NCBI RefSeq assembly: GCF_014196525.1
Contig: NZ_JACIDX010000002.1
Coordinates: 186,001-250,000, forward strand
DNA length: 64,000 nt
Source of the DNA: Novosphingobium sediminicola
GTDB taxonomy: Bacteria; Pseudomonadota; Alphaproteobacteria; Sphingomonadales; Sphingomonadaceae
Direction: 5' to 3'
Shown: positions 18,259 through 26,298 of the stretch, one piece after another
Numbering within the stretch: position 1 is the stretch's first letter
Layout: each line of letters opens with the position of its first letter
Translations under genes and position numbers: made by a program
Notes under the pieces: generated by a model
Told to the model about the DNA's origin: nothing
The model's input: only the letters and a program-made list of their open reading frames with translations
The model's database searches: none

Positions 18259-18358
18259 TCGGATATCTCCCATCTGGCGCGTTCCGAGCGCCCGTTGACA
18301 CAGCAGACTATGCCCGACCGCCCCGCGCAGGGGGCGATCGGACAAAGCGCGCGTCAGA

Positions 18359-21157
18359 TTACATCTTCATCCGCACCCCAAGGGTGAAGTAGCGGCCGAT
18401 CGGATCGTCGCCATTGGGCCATGCTGTGAACAGGCCGGGGATCGCGCCCCATGCGGGCTGCGAACCGATCGAGGGCGCACGGTCGAACAGGTTCTGGACC
18501 GTGAGGAAAACATCGCCATTGCCCGCCGCCGTGCGCACCTTATGCGTCAGCGTCAGATTGGTATAAGCGGCCGGTTTGATCGGGGCTTCGGAATAGATGA
18601 AGGTGGGATCGGCATTCCACGAGAGGCCCGAGCGGAAACGCTCCATCACATCGATGGTAAAATCGCTGGTGACATTGAAGCGCATCATCGCGGTGATGCG
18701 ATGCTTGGGGCTGGCCAGCGCCTGATTGGGGGCGCCAAAGCCCGCGCCGCCTGCGTCCAGATCCTGAATGCCGGGGATCAGGTAACGGATATGGGGCTGG
18801 TAGGTGTAGAGCAGGCGCAGGTTGAACAGGCGGCTGTTATAATTGGCCTCAACATCCAGCCCGTTGGTGCGCGCCGAGGCAATGTTGATCGAGCGGTTGT
18901 AGAAGGCAGTGGGGAAATTGGCCGCGCTGGTGTTGCTGAAAGGCAGCGGGCGGTCGAGCAGCGAGCAATAGGGCGAATTGCCCCCCGCCGCCTCGCACAG
19001 ACGCTGGACCGCCAGATTGCCCCCGCCCAACGACTGGATCGCATCGGTGATGCGGATATTGTAATAATCCACCGCAAGGCTGGCGCCCGGCAACCAGTGC
19101 GGCTTGTACACCGCGCCAATCGTGATCGTATTGCCCTTTTCCGGCTTCAGATTGGGGTTGCTGGCGTTGATCTGATACGAGGCCGAGGTCATGTTGGTAT
19201 GCAGGTCGTACATATTGCCCGGATTGACCTGTGTGGGCGCGAAAAGATCATAGAGGTTGGGCGCGCGAAAGTCGCGTGATTGGGTGACGCGCAGGGTGAA
19301 TTCATCATTCACATGCCACACCCCGCCCAGTTTCCAGGTAAAGGCATTGCCGCTGGTGTCATAATGAGCGAACCGCGCCGCGCCGTTGATATTGAGCGCC
19401 TTGGCCAGCCAGTGATCGGCGAGCAGCGGCACTTCGGCCTCGATGGCCGCCTCGCTCACCGTCTGACGCGCCAGCGGCATGTTGGCCTGCGTATTGCTGC
19501 GATAGAGCGCAGTGGTGGCGGTGCAATTAGCGGTCAGGCCCGTGCAGTCGGGATGATCGGTGGGCTGGGCCGTGCTGTCGATTTTCAGGGAGAGCTGGCG
19601 CAGTTCCGCCGAGAAGGCAAGTTTCACATCGCCCGCCCAACTGCGGAAGGGCGCGCCGGTGATGCTGCCGGAAACGTCCTTCATCGTGGTGGTGGCGGTA
19701 AAGCTGGTGGGCTGGATGATGTAATCAAGTGCGGCCTGACTTTCCGCCCCCGCGCCGAACAGGTTGATCGGCACGCATCCGGGATAGGCCGAAGGATTGG
19801 TCAGCGTGACGCGGCACACGATCTGCCCATTGGCCGGGTTGGTCACAGCATCCATCGCGGCGGCCAGACGGCCATTATTCACATTGTTGGGCAACAACGT
19901 CTTTTGCGTCGCCTTGCTGTAGGTGGCGCCCACATCCCATTTCCATCCGCCCAGATCGCCCTTGAACCCGCCAAGGAAGAAGAACTGGTTCGACTGGCTT
20001 TCGGGCTGATAGGCCACACCTTGCAGCATCTTGTTGAAAGTGAAGGTCGTGGCCGGGGCCATAGCCGCCTGATAGGCGCTGGGCAGATAGGGGTTGCTGG
20101 TGCTCAGCGTACCGGAAATCTGGATGTTCTGGTGGCTGTTATGGTTCCAGTTGAACGTGCCCGATCCTTGCAGATAGGCCTTCACATGGTCGGAAACCTC
20201 GTAATCAAGGCGCGCAAAGAGCTGATGGGTCCGCAGCGCGCTCTTGAGCGAGGCCATATTGTAATAGGCGCCCTCGCCGCCCGACTGGATGCCGGTGGTG
20301 CCGCTGGCCGCGCCATTGACGAAGGGATGCAGCGTGTTTGTCGCCCCGAAACTCTGGTTGGCCAGCGCGCCATTGGTGATCAGCCCGCCATAGGTATAGG
20401 TCGAGAGCCGCGTGTCGCGCACCAGATGATAGGGATTGGCCGTCGAACCATTGCCCTGCACGGTCCATGTGGACGATGCCCATGGGCGGTTGCTCTTGTC
20501 AAAGATGCCCGGATCGTTGTTGAACTGATAGCTGGCCTCGAAATGGCCGCGACCATCGGCAAATTTGGTGCCCCATGCTGCGCCCGCCTGAAAGCTGTTA
20601 TCGTCGCCGCGCTGGGAAATGCCGCTCTGAGCGTTCCATTTGAGGCCGGTGAAGGTGGTGTCGGGGATGAAATTAACCACGCCCGACATCGCATCCGAAC
20701 CATAGACCGCCGACACGCCGCCCGTCACCAGATCGACCCGCTGAAGCAGCGTTTGCGGGATCATGTCGACATTGACCTGCCCATCGGGCGTGGTGGGAGG
20801 AACGCGGTGGCCGTCATACAGGATCAGCGTGCGCAGCGCCCCAAGGCTACGCAGATTGAGCACGTTGGCCGCGCCATTCTGGCCGCCATTGCCGACATTG
20901 GTCGATTGTCCGCGCGAACTGGCAAAGATCGGCATGTTGTTCAGCCCGTCGGCAATCGTCGAAGGCTGGGCGCGGAACAATTGCTCGGTGCTGACCACGG
21001 TGACAGGCGCGGGGCTGTTGTTGCCATTGGTGATGATGCGCGAACCGGTGACGATGATCTCCTGTTCGGGCTGGGCCGTCTGGGCATGCGCTTGTGATGA
21101 CAAGGCAAGCGGACTGGCGCTCAGCAGCAGAAGCGCTGATACGTGGTGGGTCTTCAA
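18359..21157 (-). CDS. TonB-dependent receptor (TTG start)
   Basis: About 932 aa. The start is probably the TTG at 21157: GGGGAGG lies 5 nt upstream and a clean signal peptide (KTHHVSALLLLSASPLA to AHAQ) begins there, whereas in-frame sequence upstream lacks export character. The plug shows IIVTGSRIITNGNNSPAPVTVVS, NLRSLGALRTLILYDG, VDLVTGGVSAVYGSDAMSGVVNF; the barrel ends FTLGVRMKM. No STN domain. It heads an operon with the ceramidase-like and epimerase-like genes, so it likely imports their substrate or product. It is a paralogue of the receptors at 11850, 35311, 51348 and 56064. Confidence 0.92.
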   Translation of the reverse strand: MKTHHVSALLLLSASPLALSSQAHAQTAQPEQEIIVTGSRIITNGNNSPAPVTVVSTEQLFRAQPSTIADGLNNMPIFASSRGQSTNVGNGGQNGAANVLNLRSLGALRTLILYDGHRVPPTTPDGQVNVDMIPQTLLQRVDLVTGGVSAVYGSDAMSGVVNFIPDTTFTGLKWNAQSGISQRGDDNSFQAGAAWGTKFADGRGHFEASYQFNNDPGIFDKSNRPWASSTWTVQGNGSTANPYHLVRDTRLSTYTYGGLITNGALANQSFGATNTLHPFVNGAASGTTGIQSGGEGAYYNMASLKSALRTHQLFARLDYEVSDHVKAYLQGSGTFNWNHNSHQNIQISGTLSTSNPYLPSAYQAAMAPATTFTFNKMLQGVAYQPESQSNQFFFLGGFKGDLGGWKWDVGATYSKATQKTLLPNNVNNGRLAAAMDAVTNPANGQIVCRVTLTNPSAYPGCVPINLFGAGAESQAALDYIIQPTSFTATTTMKDVSGSITGAPFRSWAGDVKLAFSAELRQLSLKIDSTAQPTDHPDCTGLTANCTATTALYRSNTQANMPLARQTVSEAAIEAEVPLLADHWLAKALNINGAARFAHYDTSGNAFTWKLGGVWHVNDEFTLRVTQSRDFRAPNLYDLFAPTQVNPGNMYDLHTNMTSASYQINASNPNLKPEKGNTITIGAVYKPHWLPGASLAVDYYNIRITDAIQSLGGGNLAVQRLCEAAGGNSPYCSLLDRPLPFSNTSAANFPTAFYNRSINIASARTNGLDVEANYNSRLFNLRLLYTYQPHIRYLIPGIQDLDAGGAGFGAPNQALASPKHRITAMMRFNVTSDFTIDVMERFRSGLSWNADPTFIYSEAPIKPAAYTNLTLTHKVRTAAGNGDVFLTVQNLFDRAPSIGSQPAWGAIPGLFTAWPNGDDPIGRYFTLGVRMKM

Positions 21158-21348
21158 TGTGTCCTCCCCCTGCGATTTGGCAGGCCTGGTTTCGAAATGG
21201 CCCCAAAAGGGCCGAAGGCCGGGCGCGATCGCCGGAGCGCGTTTTCGGCACTTCGCCACGCTGAGTGGACAGGAGGGAGGAATCCCGCAGGCGGGGCGAC
21301 GATTTTTCTCACTGTGGCCGATTAGGCACAGTGGCTATGCGGCCTAAC

Positions 21349-22884
21349 CTATTTCACCAGCCGGGCGGTTTGCAGCGTCATGGCGAAGAGCGCCGCCAGC
21401 GCATTGGTGATCGACCCGTCAGTGCCCACCTCGAAAAACAACGGGGCGCCCGCCGACGATGTTGAGGCGCAGCTCTGCAAGGTGCTGGCAACGCTGGAAA
21501 GATGCGGGCCGACAACGGTTTGCGACCATGTATCGCCGGTGATCGAGTCCGCCGAATAGGTGGTGTAGATGATGCCTATCGTGATGCCCTTGGTCTTGAT
21601 CGCGCTGCATTGCGCCAGATCGGTCGGGTTCAATTCACGCGCCCAGCGCCCGCCATTATAAGTTTCATCGGGCACGCCATCGGTGATGATCAGCAAGACT
21701 TCCTGCGGCGTGGCGGCGGTCGAACCATCGCCGGGCGCGGGCATCACGGCGTTGAGCGAGGACATGGCATTGGCAAATTCGGTGCCCATGTCGCTGTTGC
21801 AAAAATTGTAATAGGGGCAGTTGTTCTTGTACCAATTGTCCTGCGCGGCATAAAGATCAGGCACGCTGCTGGTCGACAGGCTCTTCACATCCATCATCGA
21901 ACTGGTCAGCGCGGTCAGCGGACTGGAAGCACCCGAATGAGTCCAGTTAAAGCCGTAGAACTGCATCTTATAGCTGACCTGATTGCTGGTGGCATAGGTC
22001 TGGGCGGTGGTGATCAGATTTTGCGAGGCGCTGCGTTCTTCATCAATGCGCAGCAGGATCGAGAGCGATCCGCCATAAAGGCTGGCATAGTTGCGTGTCA
22101 GCCAATATCCATCGGCATATTGCCCGCTGCTTTGCAGGGCAAGCGGCTGGGTTCCGTTCGCATAATTCGGACTATAGACATAACCATTCCAGACGCTGGA
22201 AATCGGCCATGCATTGCCGCTTGAATCCAGCCAGATGTCCTGCCCGGCGGTGTTGCGTATATAGATGCTGTCGCTGTGGGGATTTTTGGTGTGACAGGCA
22301 AAGGCGCAGCCATAGGGCGCATTTGCCATGGCCGATGTGGCCGACCGGATCGCTGAAAGCCCCGCGCTGGTGGTGGGCAGCAGCATCGAGGGGCTGGTGT
22401 CGAGCAGCACGTAATAGTTCACATAGGGCGGCTTGAGCGCGCTGGCCGTGGCGCTGCCCGATATGGCAAGGCTGGAGGAGCCCAATATGGTCGAGAAGAT
22501 ATTGGTGGATTTGGCCCGCCATGTCACCACCACCTGCCGCCCGGTTCCGCTGGTGCTGGATGTGTCAGCCACCGCAATGGTCAGGTCGTTGGCCGCATTG
22601 AACGTCACTGCCGTCAACATGCTGGCCTGCGCCTTGAAATTGGCAAGGGCGACGGTCTGGGCAAGAGCGGCGGTCTGAGTCATCGCAAGATTGGACACCG
22701 CCGAGAGGGCGGCGGCATCGGCGGCCGCGTCAAGGATGGTCTTGACCCGCATGGCCCGGCTGTAATCCACGCCAAAGCCGGTGGCGAAAATCATCGGCAC
22801 CAGCGCAAAGCCGGTCATCATCAGGACATTGCCGGATGCATCACGCCGGAATGCGTCCAACAGGCGCAGCAATGCCCGGATCAT
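21349..22884 (-). CDS. tadG: TadG-like pilus-assembly protein with von Willebrand A domain
   Basis: About 511 aa. The N-terminus (RLLDAFRRDASGNVLMMTGFALVPMIFATGF) is a TadE/TadG-type segment with one transmembrane helix, followed by DAAADAAALSA as usual in TadG. A von Willebrand factor A domain starts about residue 155 with the MIDAS motif DTSPS (LLDTSPSML) and continues with LIITDGVPDE. TadG is an envelope component of Flp/Tad pili or related surface systems. ATG 22884 overlaps the stop of the upstream gene by 4 bases (ATGA), so the long leader in frame upstream is a shadow of tadE. It is the last gene of a three-gene operon; other Tad genes are not in the window. Confidence 0.85.
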   Translation of the reverse strand: MIRALLRLLDAFRRDASGNVLMMTGFALVPMIFATGFGVDYSRAMRVKTILDAAADAAALSAVSNLAMTQTAALAQTVALANFKAQASMLTAVTFNAANDLTIAVADTSSTSGTGRQVVVTWRAKSTNIFSTILGSSSLAISGSATASALKPPYVNYYVLLDTSPSMLLPTTSAGLSAIRSATSAMANAPYGCAFACHTKNPHSDSIYIRNTAGQDIWLDSSGNAWPISSVWNGYVYSPNYANGTQPLALQSSGQYADGYWLTRNYASLYGGSLSILLRIDEERSASQNLITTAQTYATSNQVSYKMQFYGFNWTHSGASSPLTALTSSMMDVKSLSTSSVPDLYAAQDNWYKNNCPYYNFCNSDMGTEFANAMSSLNAVMPAPGDGSTAATPQEVLLIITDGVPDETYNGGRWARELNPTDLAQCSAIKTKGITIGIIYTTYSADSITGDTWSQTVVGPHLSSVASTLQSCASTSSAGAPLFFEVGTDGSITNALAALFAMTLQTARLVK

Positions 22885-23414
22885 GATTTGCTCACCGAGG
22901 TCGAAATGCGCGGCACCATATAGATCGCCTGTTGCAGCGCCACCGAGCCGAACCCGCGATAGGAGGCCGGGGGCGTATAGGCATAGCCGACCTCGCCAAG
23001 GATCAGATAGGAACCGTTCGCGGCCAGATTGCCGGGAATGATCATGCTGGCCCCGGTGGTGCGGGCGGTGATGTTCTGGCCTTGGCTCCACACCACAGTG
23101 GCGGCGGTCGAGGATGTCACCAGCACCTGGCTGATGCGCACCGTGATGCTGGTGGACGATCCATAGGGCCACATGATCTGCGTGGCCCCGCCCGCGATGG
23201 TGGTCAGATCGCTGGTGGTGACGGCGGAATAGCGCGAGGTCAGATCGGCCATGCTGCGGGCGGCCAGCGTGACCTTGCGGTTGCAGGTCAGCGCGTCGAG
23301 CGCGACATAGCCGCCCAGATAGAGCATCAGCAGCACCGGCGCCACCATGGCAAATTCCACCAGCGCAAGCCCGCGCGAGCAATGGATCAGCCGGATTACC
23401 AAGCCGCGCATCAA
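22881..23414 (-). CDS. TadE-like pilus-assembly protein
   Basis: A 177-aa protein with the TadE signature: a short basic N-terminus, GLALVEFAMVAPVLLMLYLGG (Glu at position 5 of the processed segment, single transmembrane helix) and a periplasmic part rich in Ser and Thr. TadE-like pseudopilins are processed by a prepilin peptidase and inserted in the inner membrane. Start and stop overlap the neighbours by 4 bases on both sides (23411-23414 and 22881-22884), indicating translational coupling with the other TadE and TadG. An alternative second Met is one codon downstream. Confidence 0.85.
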   Translation of the reverse strand: MMRGLVIRLIHCSRGLALVEFAMVAPVLLMLYLGGYVALDALTCNRKVTLAARSMADLTSRYSAVTTSDLTTIAGGATQIMWPYGSSTSITVRISQVLVTSSTAATVVWSQGQNITARTTGASMIIPGNLAANGSYLILGEVGYAYTPPASYRGFGSVALQQAIYMVPRISTSVSKS

Positions 23415-23965
23415 TAGCCCTCCGCCTTCATCAGCGCAGTGGCCACCAGCAAATGCTGGCTCTTTCCGGTGGTGACCAGCGAGAAGCCCAACGGGCCGGT
23501 CAGCGTGGGCCAGAGATAGAAAAAGCGCACCACGACAATCGCGCCCGATGAACCGGGCGTATAGGAAAAGCTGTTCGAGACATTGCCGCTGCTGTCATAG
23601 GTGATGGTGGGCGCGGCAAGGCTGGCGGAGGAAAAGCTGCTGGCGGTGGTGACGTCGATATAGAGGTTGTTGCAGGACAGATAGGGCGGCAAGGTGGCGC
23701 AGGCGGCTGTCTTGAACTGATCGGCGGTATAGCTGGCGCTCTGGGCCTGTCCGGTCATCAGCAGGCGGGCCGAGGCCTCGGTGGCGGTTTCCAGCCCCTG
23801 CCCCGCGATGAAGGTGAAGGTGGTTTGGAAAATCGCCACGATCAGCGCGATAAAGGCAGGGCCCACAAGGGCGAATTCCACCATCGCCGCGCCCGCGCGA
23901 TCATGCCACAGGCGCAAGCCCAGCCGTGAACCGGATAAGTGCGACGTCAGTTTGACCCAAACCAC
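23411..23965 (-). CDS. TadE-like pilus-assembly protein, first gene of operon
   Basis: A 184-aa protein with a TadE-like N-terminus: RLWHDRAGAAMVEFALVGPAFIALIVAIFQTTF, the usual G-A-MVEFALV pseudopilin-type cleavage segment followed by one transmembrane helix. The rest is a periplasmic domain with two Cys residues (CATLPPYLSC) that may form a disulfide. Its stop overlaps the next TadE gene by 4 bases. The 5' flank (205 bases) is shared with the divergent response regulator gene. No prepilin peptidase, ATPase or secretin genes are seen nearby. Confidence 0.85.
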   Translation of the reverse strand: MVWVKLTSHLSGSRLGLRLWHDRAGAAMVEFALVGPAFIALIVAIFQTTFTFIAGQGLETATEASARLLMTGQAQSASYTADQFKTAACATLPPYLSCNNLYIDVTTASSFSSASLAAPTITYDSSGNVSNSFSYTPGSSGAIVVVRFFYLWPTLTGPLGFSLVTTGKSQHLLVATALMKAEGY

Positions 23966-24170
23966 CTCAATTGCGCCTAAAACAGCTTATCAAGACCCCC
24001 GATTACAGGATGATGGGCAAAGGATTGCGGTTGGGGCGCCTAGGGAAACGCGCTTAGATCCGCGCTGTGATGGCCGCATAAGTGATCGCTTTGGGCGCAG
24101 ATCGGCGTGCCCCCAGCCATCACCATCGGCTACTAATCTATGGCCATAAAAATGGGAGAGTGGTCGGGCG

Positions 24171-24836
24171 ATGAAGGTTCTGCTGGCCGAAGATGACGAG
24201 CAACTGGCGCGCAAGCTGCTGCGGGTGCTGCATGGCCATGGCTTTGCGGTGGACCATGCCGACAATGGCGAGGATGCGCTGCATCTGGCCTGCACCGGGG
24301 TCTATGATGTGATCGTGCTCGATCTGGGCCTGCCGGTGATTGATGGGCTGGCGGTGCTGCAAGGGCTGCGCGGGCGGGGTGTCGATTTTCCCGTGCTGAT
24401 CCTGACCGCGCGTGATGCCTGGGCCGACAAATCGGCGGGCTTCAAGGCGGGCGCCGACGATTATCTGACCAAACCCTTCCTGCCCGACGAACTGGTGCTG
24501 CGGATGCGCGCGCTGGTGCGCCGGGCGCGGGGGCTGAAGGCCGAAACCCTGCGCTGCGGTCCGCTCGGCTATGATCCCATCACCGGCGGCTTTGAACTCA
24601 ACAGCGCGCCTCTGCGGCTGACCGCGTTTGAAACTCGCATTCTGGCCCGGCTGATGCTGTTTCGCGAACATGTTGTGGAGCGCGAGAAATTGTTCGACGC
24701 CACCTATGAATTTCAGGCCGATGTGCCGCAAAACTCGCTGGAGGTGCTGGTCGGGCGGTTGCGGCGCAAGATCGGCCATCACATGATCGAGACGGTGCGC
24801 GGCCATGGCTATCGGCTGACCGCGCAAAACGCATGA
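24171..24836 (+). CDS. OmpR/PhoB-family response regulator (PhoP/QseB-like)
   Basis: A 221-aa regulator. The receiver domain (1-115) has the acidic pocket Glu7-Asp8-Asp9, phosphoacceptor Asp51 (VIVLDLGLPVIDG), the switch Thr79 (LILTAR) and Lys101 (TKPF). The winged-helix DNA-binding domain (about 125-220) shows LRLTAFETRILARLM, the recognition-helix region NSLEVLVGRLRRKI and the wing ETVRGHGYRL. All key residues are present. It overlaps the downstream sensor kinase gene by 4 bases (ATGA), so they form a two-component pair. The next genes (TonB receptor, PepSY protein) are likely regulatory targets; that link is inference from position. Confidence 0.93.
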   Translation: MKVLLAEDDEQLARKLLRVLHGHGFAVDHADNGEDALHLACTGVYDVIVLDLGLPVIDGLAVLQGLRGRGVDFPVLILTARDAWADKSAGFKAGADDYLTKPFLPDELVLRMRALVRRARGLKAETLRCGPLGYDPITGGFELNSAPLRLTAFETRILARLMLFREHVVEREKLFDATYEFQADVPQNSLEVLVGRLRRKIGHHMIETVRGHGYRLTAQNA

Positions 24837-26149
24837 AGCTGCCGCTTTCGCTTCATGCCCGTATCGCGCTGTTGGCGATGGCGATGGTGGCGGCGGTCAT
24901 CGCCTTCAGCGTGGGCGCGATCAGCAGCGTGATCGAAGGGGCGGTGGCCGACAATATCGACGTTAAAATGGACACCCAGATCCGCATCCTGTCGCATGCG
25001 CTTGATGGCGGCCAGCGGCTCATGCCCGCTGCGCTTCATGCCTATGTCGATCTGGATCATCCGCCTGCGGGATGGGGATGGGATGTGCAGACGCCCGGCG
25101 GGCATTGGGCGCGCGGCGTGATGCCCGGCGCGGTGGAATATCCGATCCCGCGTATTCACCCCGATGGTGACATTTACAGCGGACGCGGCACGAGCAACGA
25201 TGGCCATTTGATCCGCATCCGTCGGATAGATCCGGGAGCCTCCTCACCCGGCACGCGCATTCTGGTGATCAGCCCGCGCCATCTGATCGACCGCGAACTG
25301 ACGCGCGTTCTGCGCGAGGTTTATAAGGTGATGGCGCAGGTCATGCTGGTGCTGATCGTGGCCACGGCGCTGCAATTGCGAGTTGGCCTGCGCCCCTTGC
25401 GCAAACTGGTGCAGGATGTCGCGCGGGTGCGCAATGGTCAGGCCCCGCGATTGCCCGAACGCCAGCCCGCCGACATTCAGCCCTTGGCCAGCGAGATCAA
25501 CGCTCTGGTCGATCGCAACCGGGCGGGGCTGGAAACGGCGCGGCTCAATGCGGCCCATCTGGCCCATGCGGTCAAGACTCCGCTGGCCACGCTGATGCTG
25601 CAACTCGAACATGAGGATGCCAGCCAGGAGGCCCGCGCGCTGGTGACCAGTGTGGCCGAAAGGGTGGCCCATCATCTCCACCGCGCCCGCAGCGCCGCCA
25701 TCCGCCTTGGCCCGCGCGCCCGCACCCAGGTCGCTCCGGTGGCCTGTGAGGTGGTCTCCACCATGCGCCTGATCCACCGGCATCGCGCCATCGCCGTTGC
25801 CACGGCGCTCGACAGTCCTTGCGCCGTGGCGGTCGACAGCGAAGATCTGGCCGAGATGCTGGGCAATCTGGTCGATAATGCCGCGCGCTATGCCCATTCG
25901 CGGGTGACGATCAGCGCGCAGGAACAGGGCGAGGAATTGATCCTGACGGTGGAGGACGATGGCGATGGCATCCCGGCCGACGAACTGGCCCATGCGCTGA
26001 CGCCCGGCGTCCGGCTGGAAGATGCCAGCGAGGGCTATGGCTTCGGCCTGTCCATCGTGCGCGATCTGGCCCAGCTTTATGGCGGCTCGCTGATCCTAGA
26101 AAGCGCGGATGGGGGCGGATTGAAGGCGCGGCTCAATTTGCCGTTGTGA
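24833..26149 (+). CDS. PhoQ-like sensor histidine kinase
   Basis: A 438-aa inner-membrane kinase. One transmembrane helix near the N-terminus (10-33), a periplasmic sensor region of about 130 residues, a second helix (167-185), a HAMP-like linker, a HisKA motif with His245 in HLAHAVKTPLATL (the H-x-x-K-T-P form typical of PhoQ-type kinases) and an ATPase domain with NLVDNAARYA (N box), DDGDGIP (G1) and GYGFGLSIVRD (G2). It is translationally coupled to the response regulator. The periplasmic domain carries no motif I can assign to a ligand; acidic stretches that mark Mg-sensing PhoQ are not obvious. Confidence 0.9.
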   Translation: MKLPLSLHARIALLAMAMVAAVIAFSVGAISSVIEGAVADNIDVKMDTQIRILSHALDGGQRLMPAALHAYVDLDHPPAGWGWDVQTPGGHWARGVMPGAVEYPIPRIHPDGDIYSGRGTSNDGHLIRIRRIDPGASSPGTRILVISPRHLIDRELTRVLREVYKVMAQVMLVLIVATALQLRVGLRPLRKLVQDVARVRNGQAPRLPERQPADIQPLASEINALVDRNRAGLETARLNAAHLAHAVKTPLATLMLQLEHEDASQEARALVTSVAERVAHHLHRARSAAIRLGPRARTQVAPVACEVVSTMRLIHRHRAIAVATALDSPCAVAVDSEDLAEMLGNLVDNAARYAHSRVTISAQEQGEELILTVEDDGDGIPADELAHALTPGVRLEDASEGYGFGLSIVRDLAQLYGGSLILESADGGGLKARLNLPL

Positions 26150-26298
26150 GGCCGCGTTTCATTTAGGTTGGGTTTCAATCCCCGGTGATAGCGCCCCCAT
26201 GGCTCCGGCGCCAAGCGTGCCGGTTTGCGCCGATAGTTCACGTCAATTCCAGCCTTGCCCCCAAAGAGAAGCGCAAGTGCCACCGGGGGAGGATATTT

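Noticed and set aside
16078..18387. 769-codon plus-strand frame over the ceramidase-like gene
   Set aside because: Antisense shadow of a gene with clear motifs and ribosome binding site; no domain seen.
21310..21333. Hairpin CACTGTG/CACAGTG after the tadG stop
   Set aside because: No T-run in the direction of tadG transcription and the stem is only 7 bp, so it was not called a terminator.
22885..23382. N-terminal extension of the TadG frame
   Set aside because: This part is in a shifted frame over the TadE gene; the ATGA overlap at 22881-22884 and the TadG-like N-terminus set the real start at 22884.
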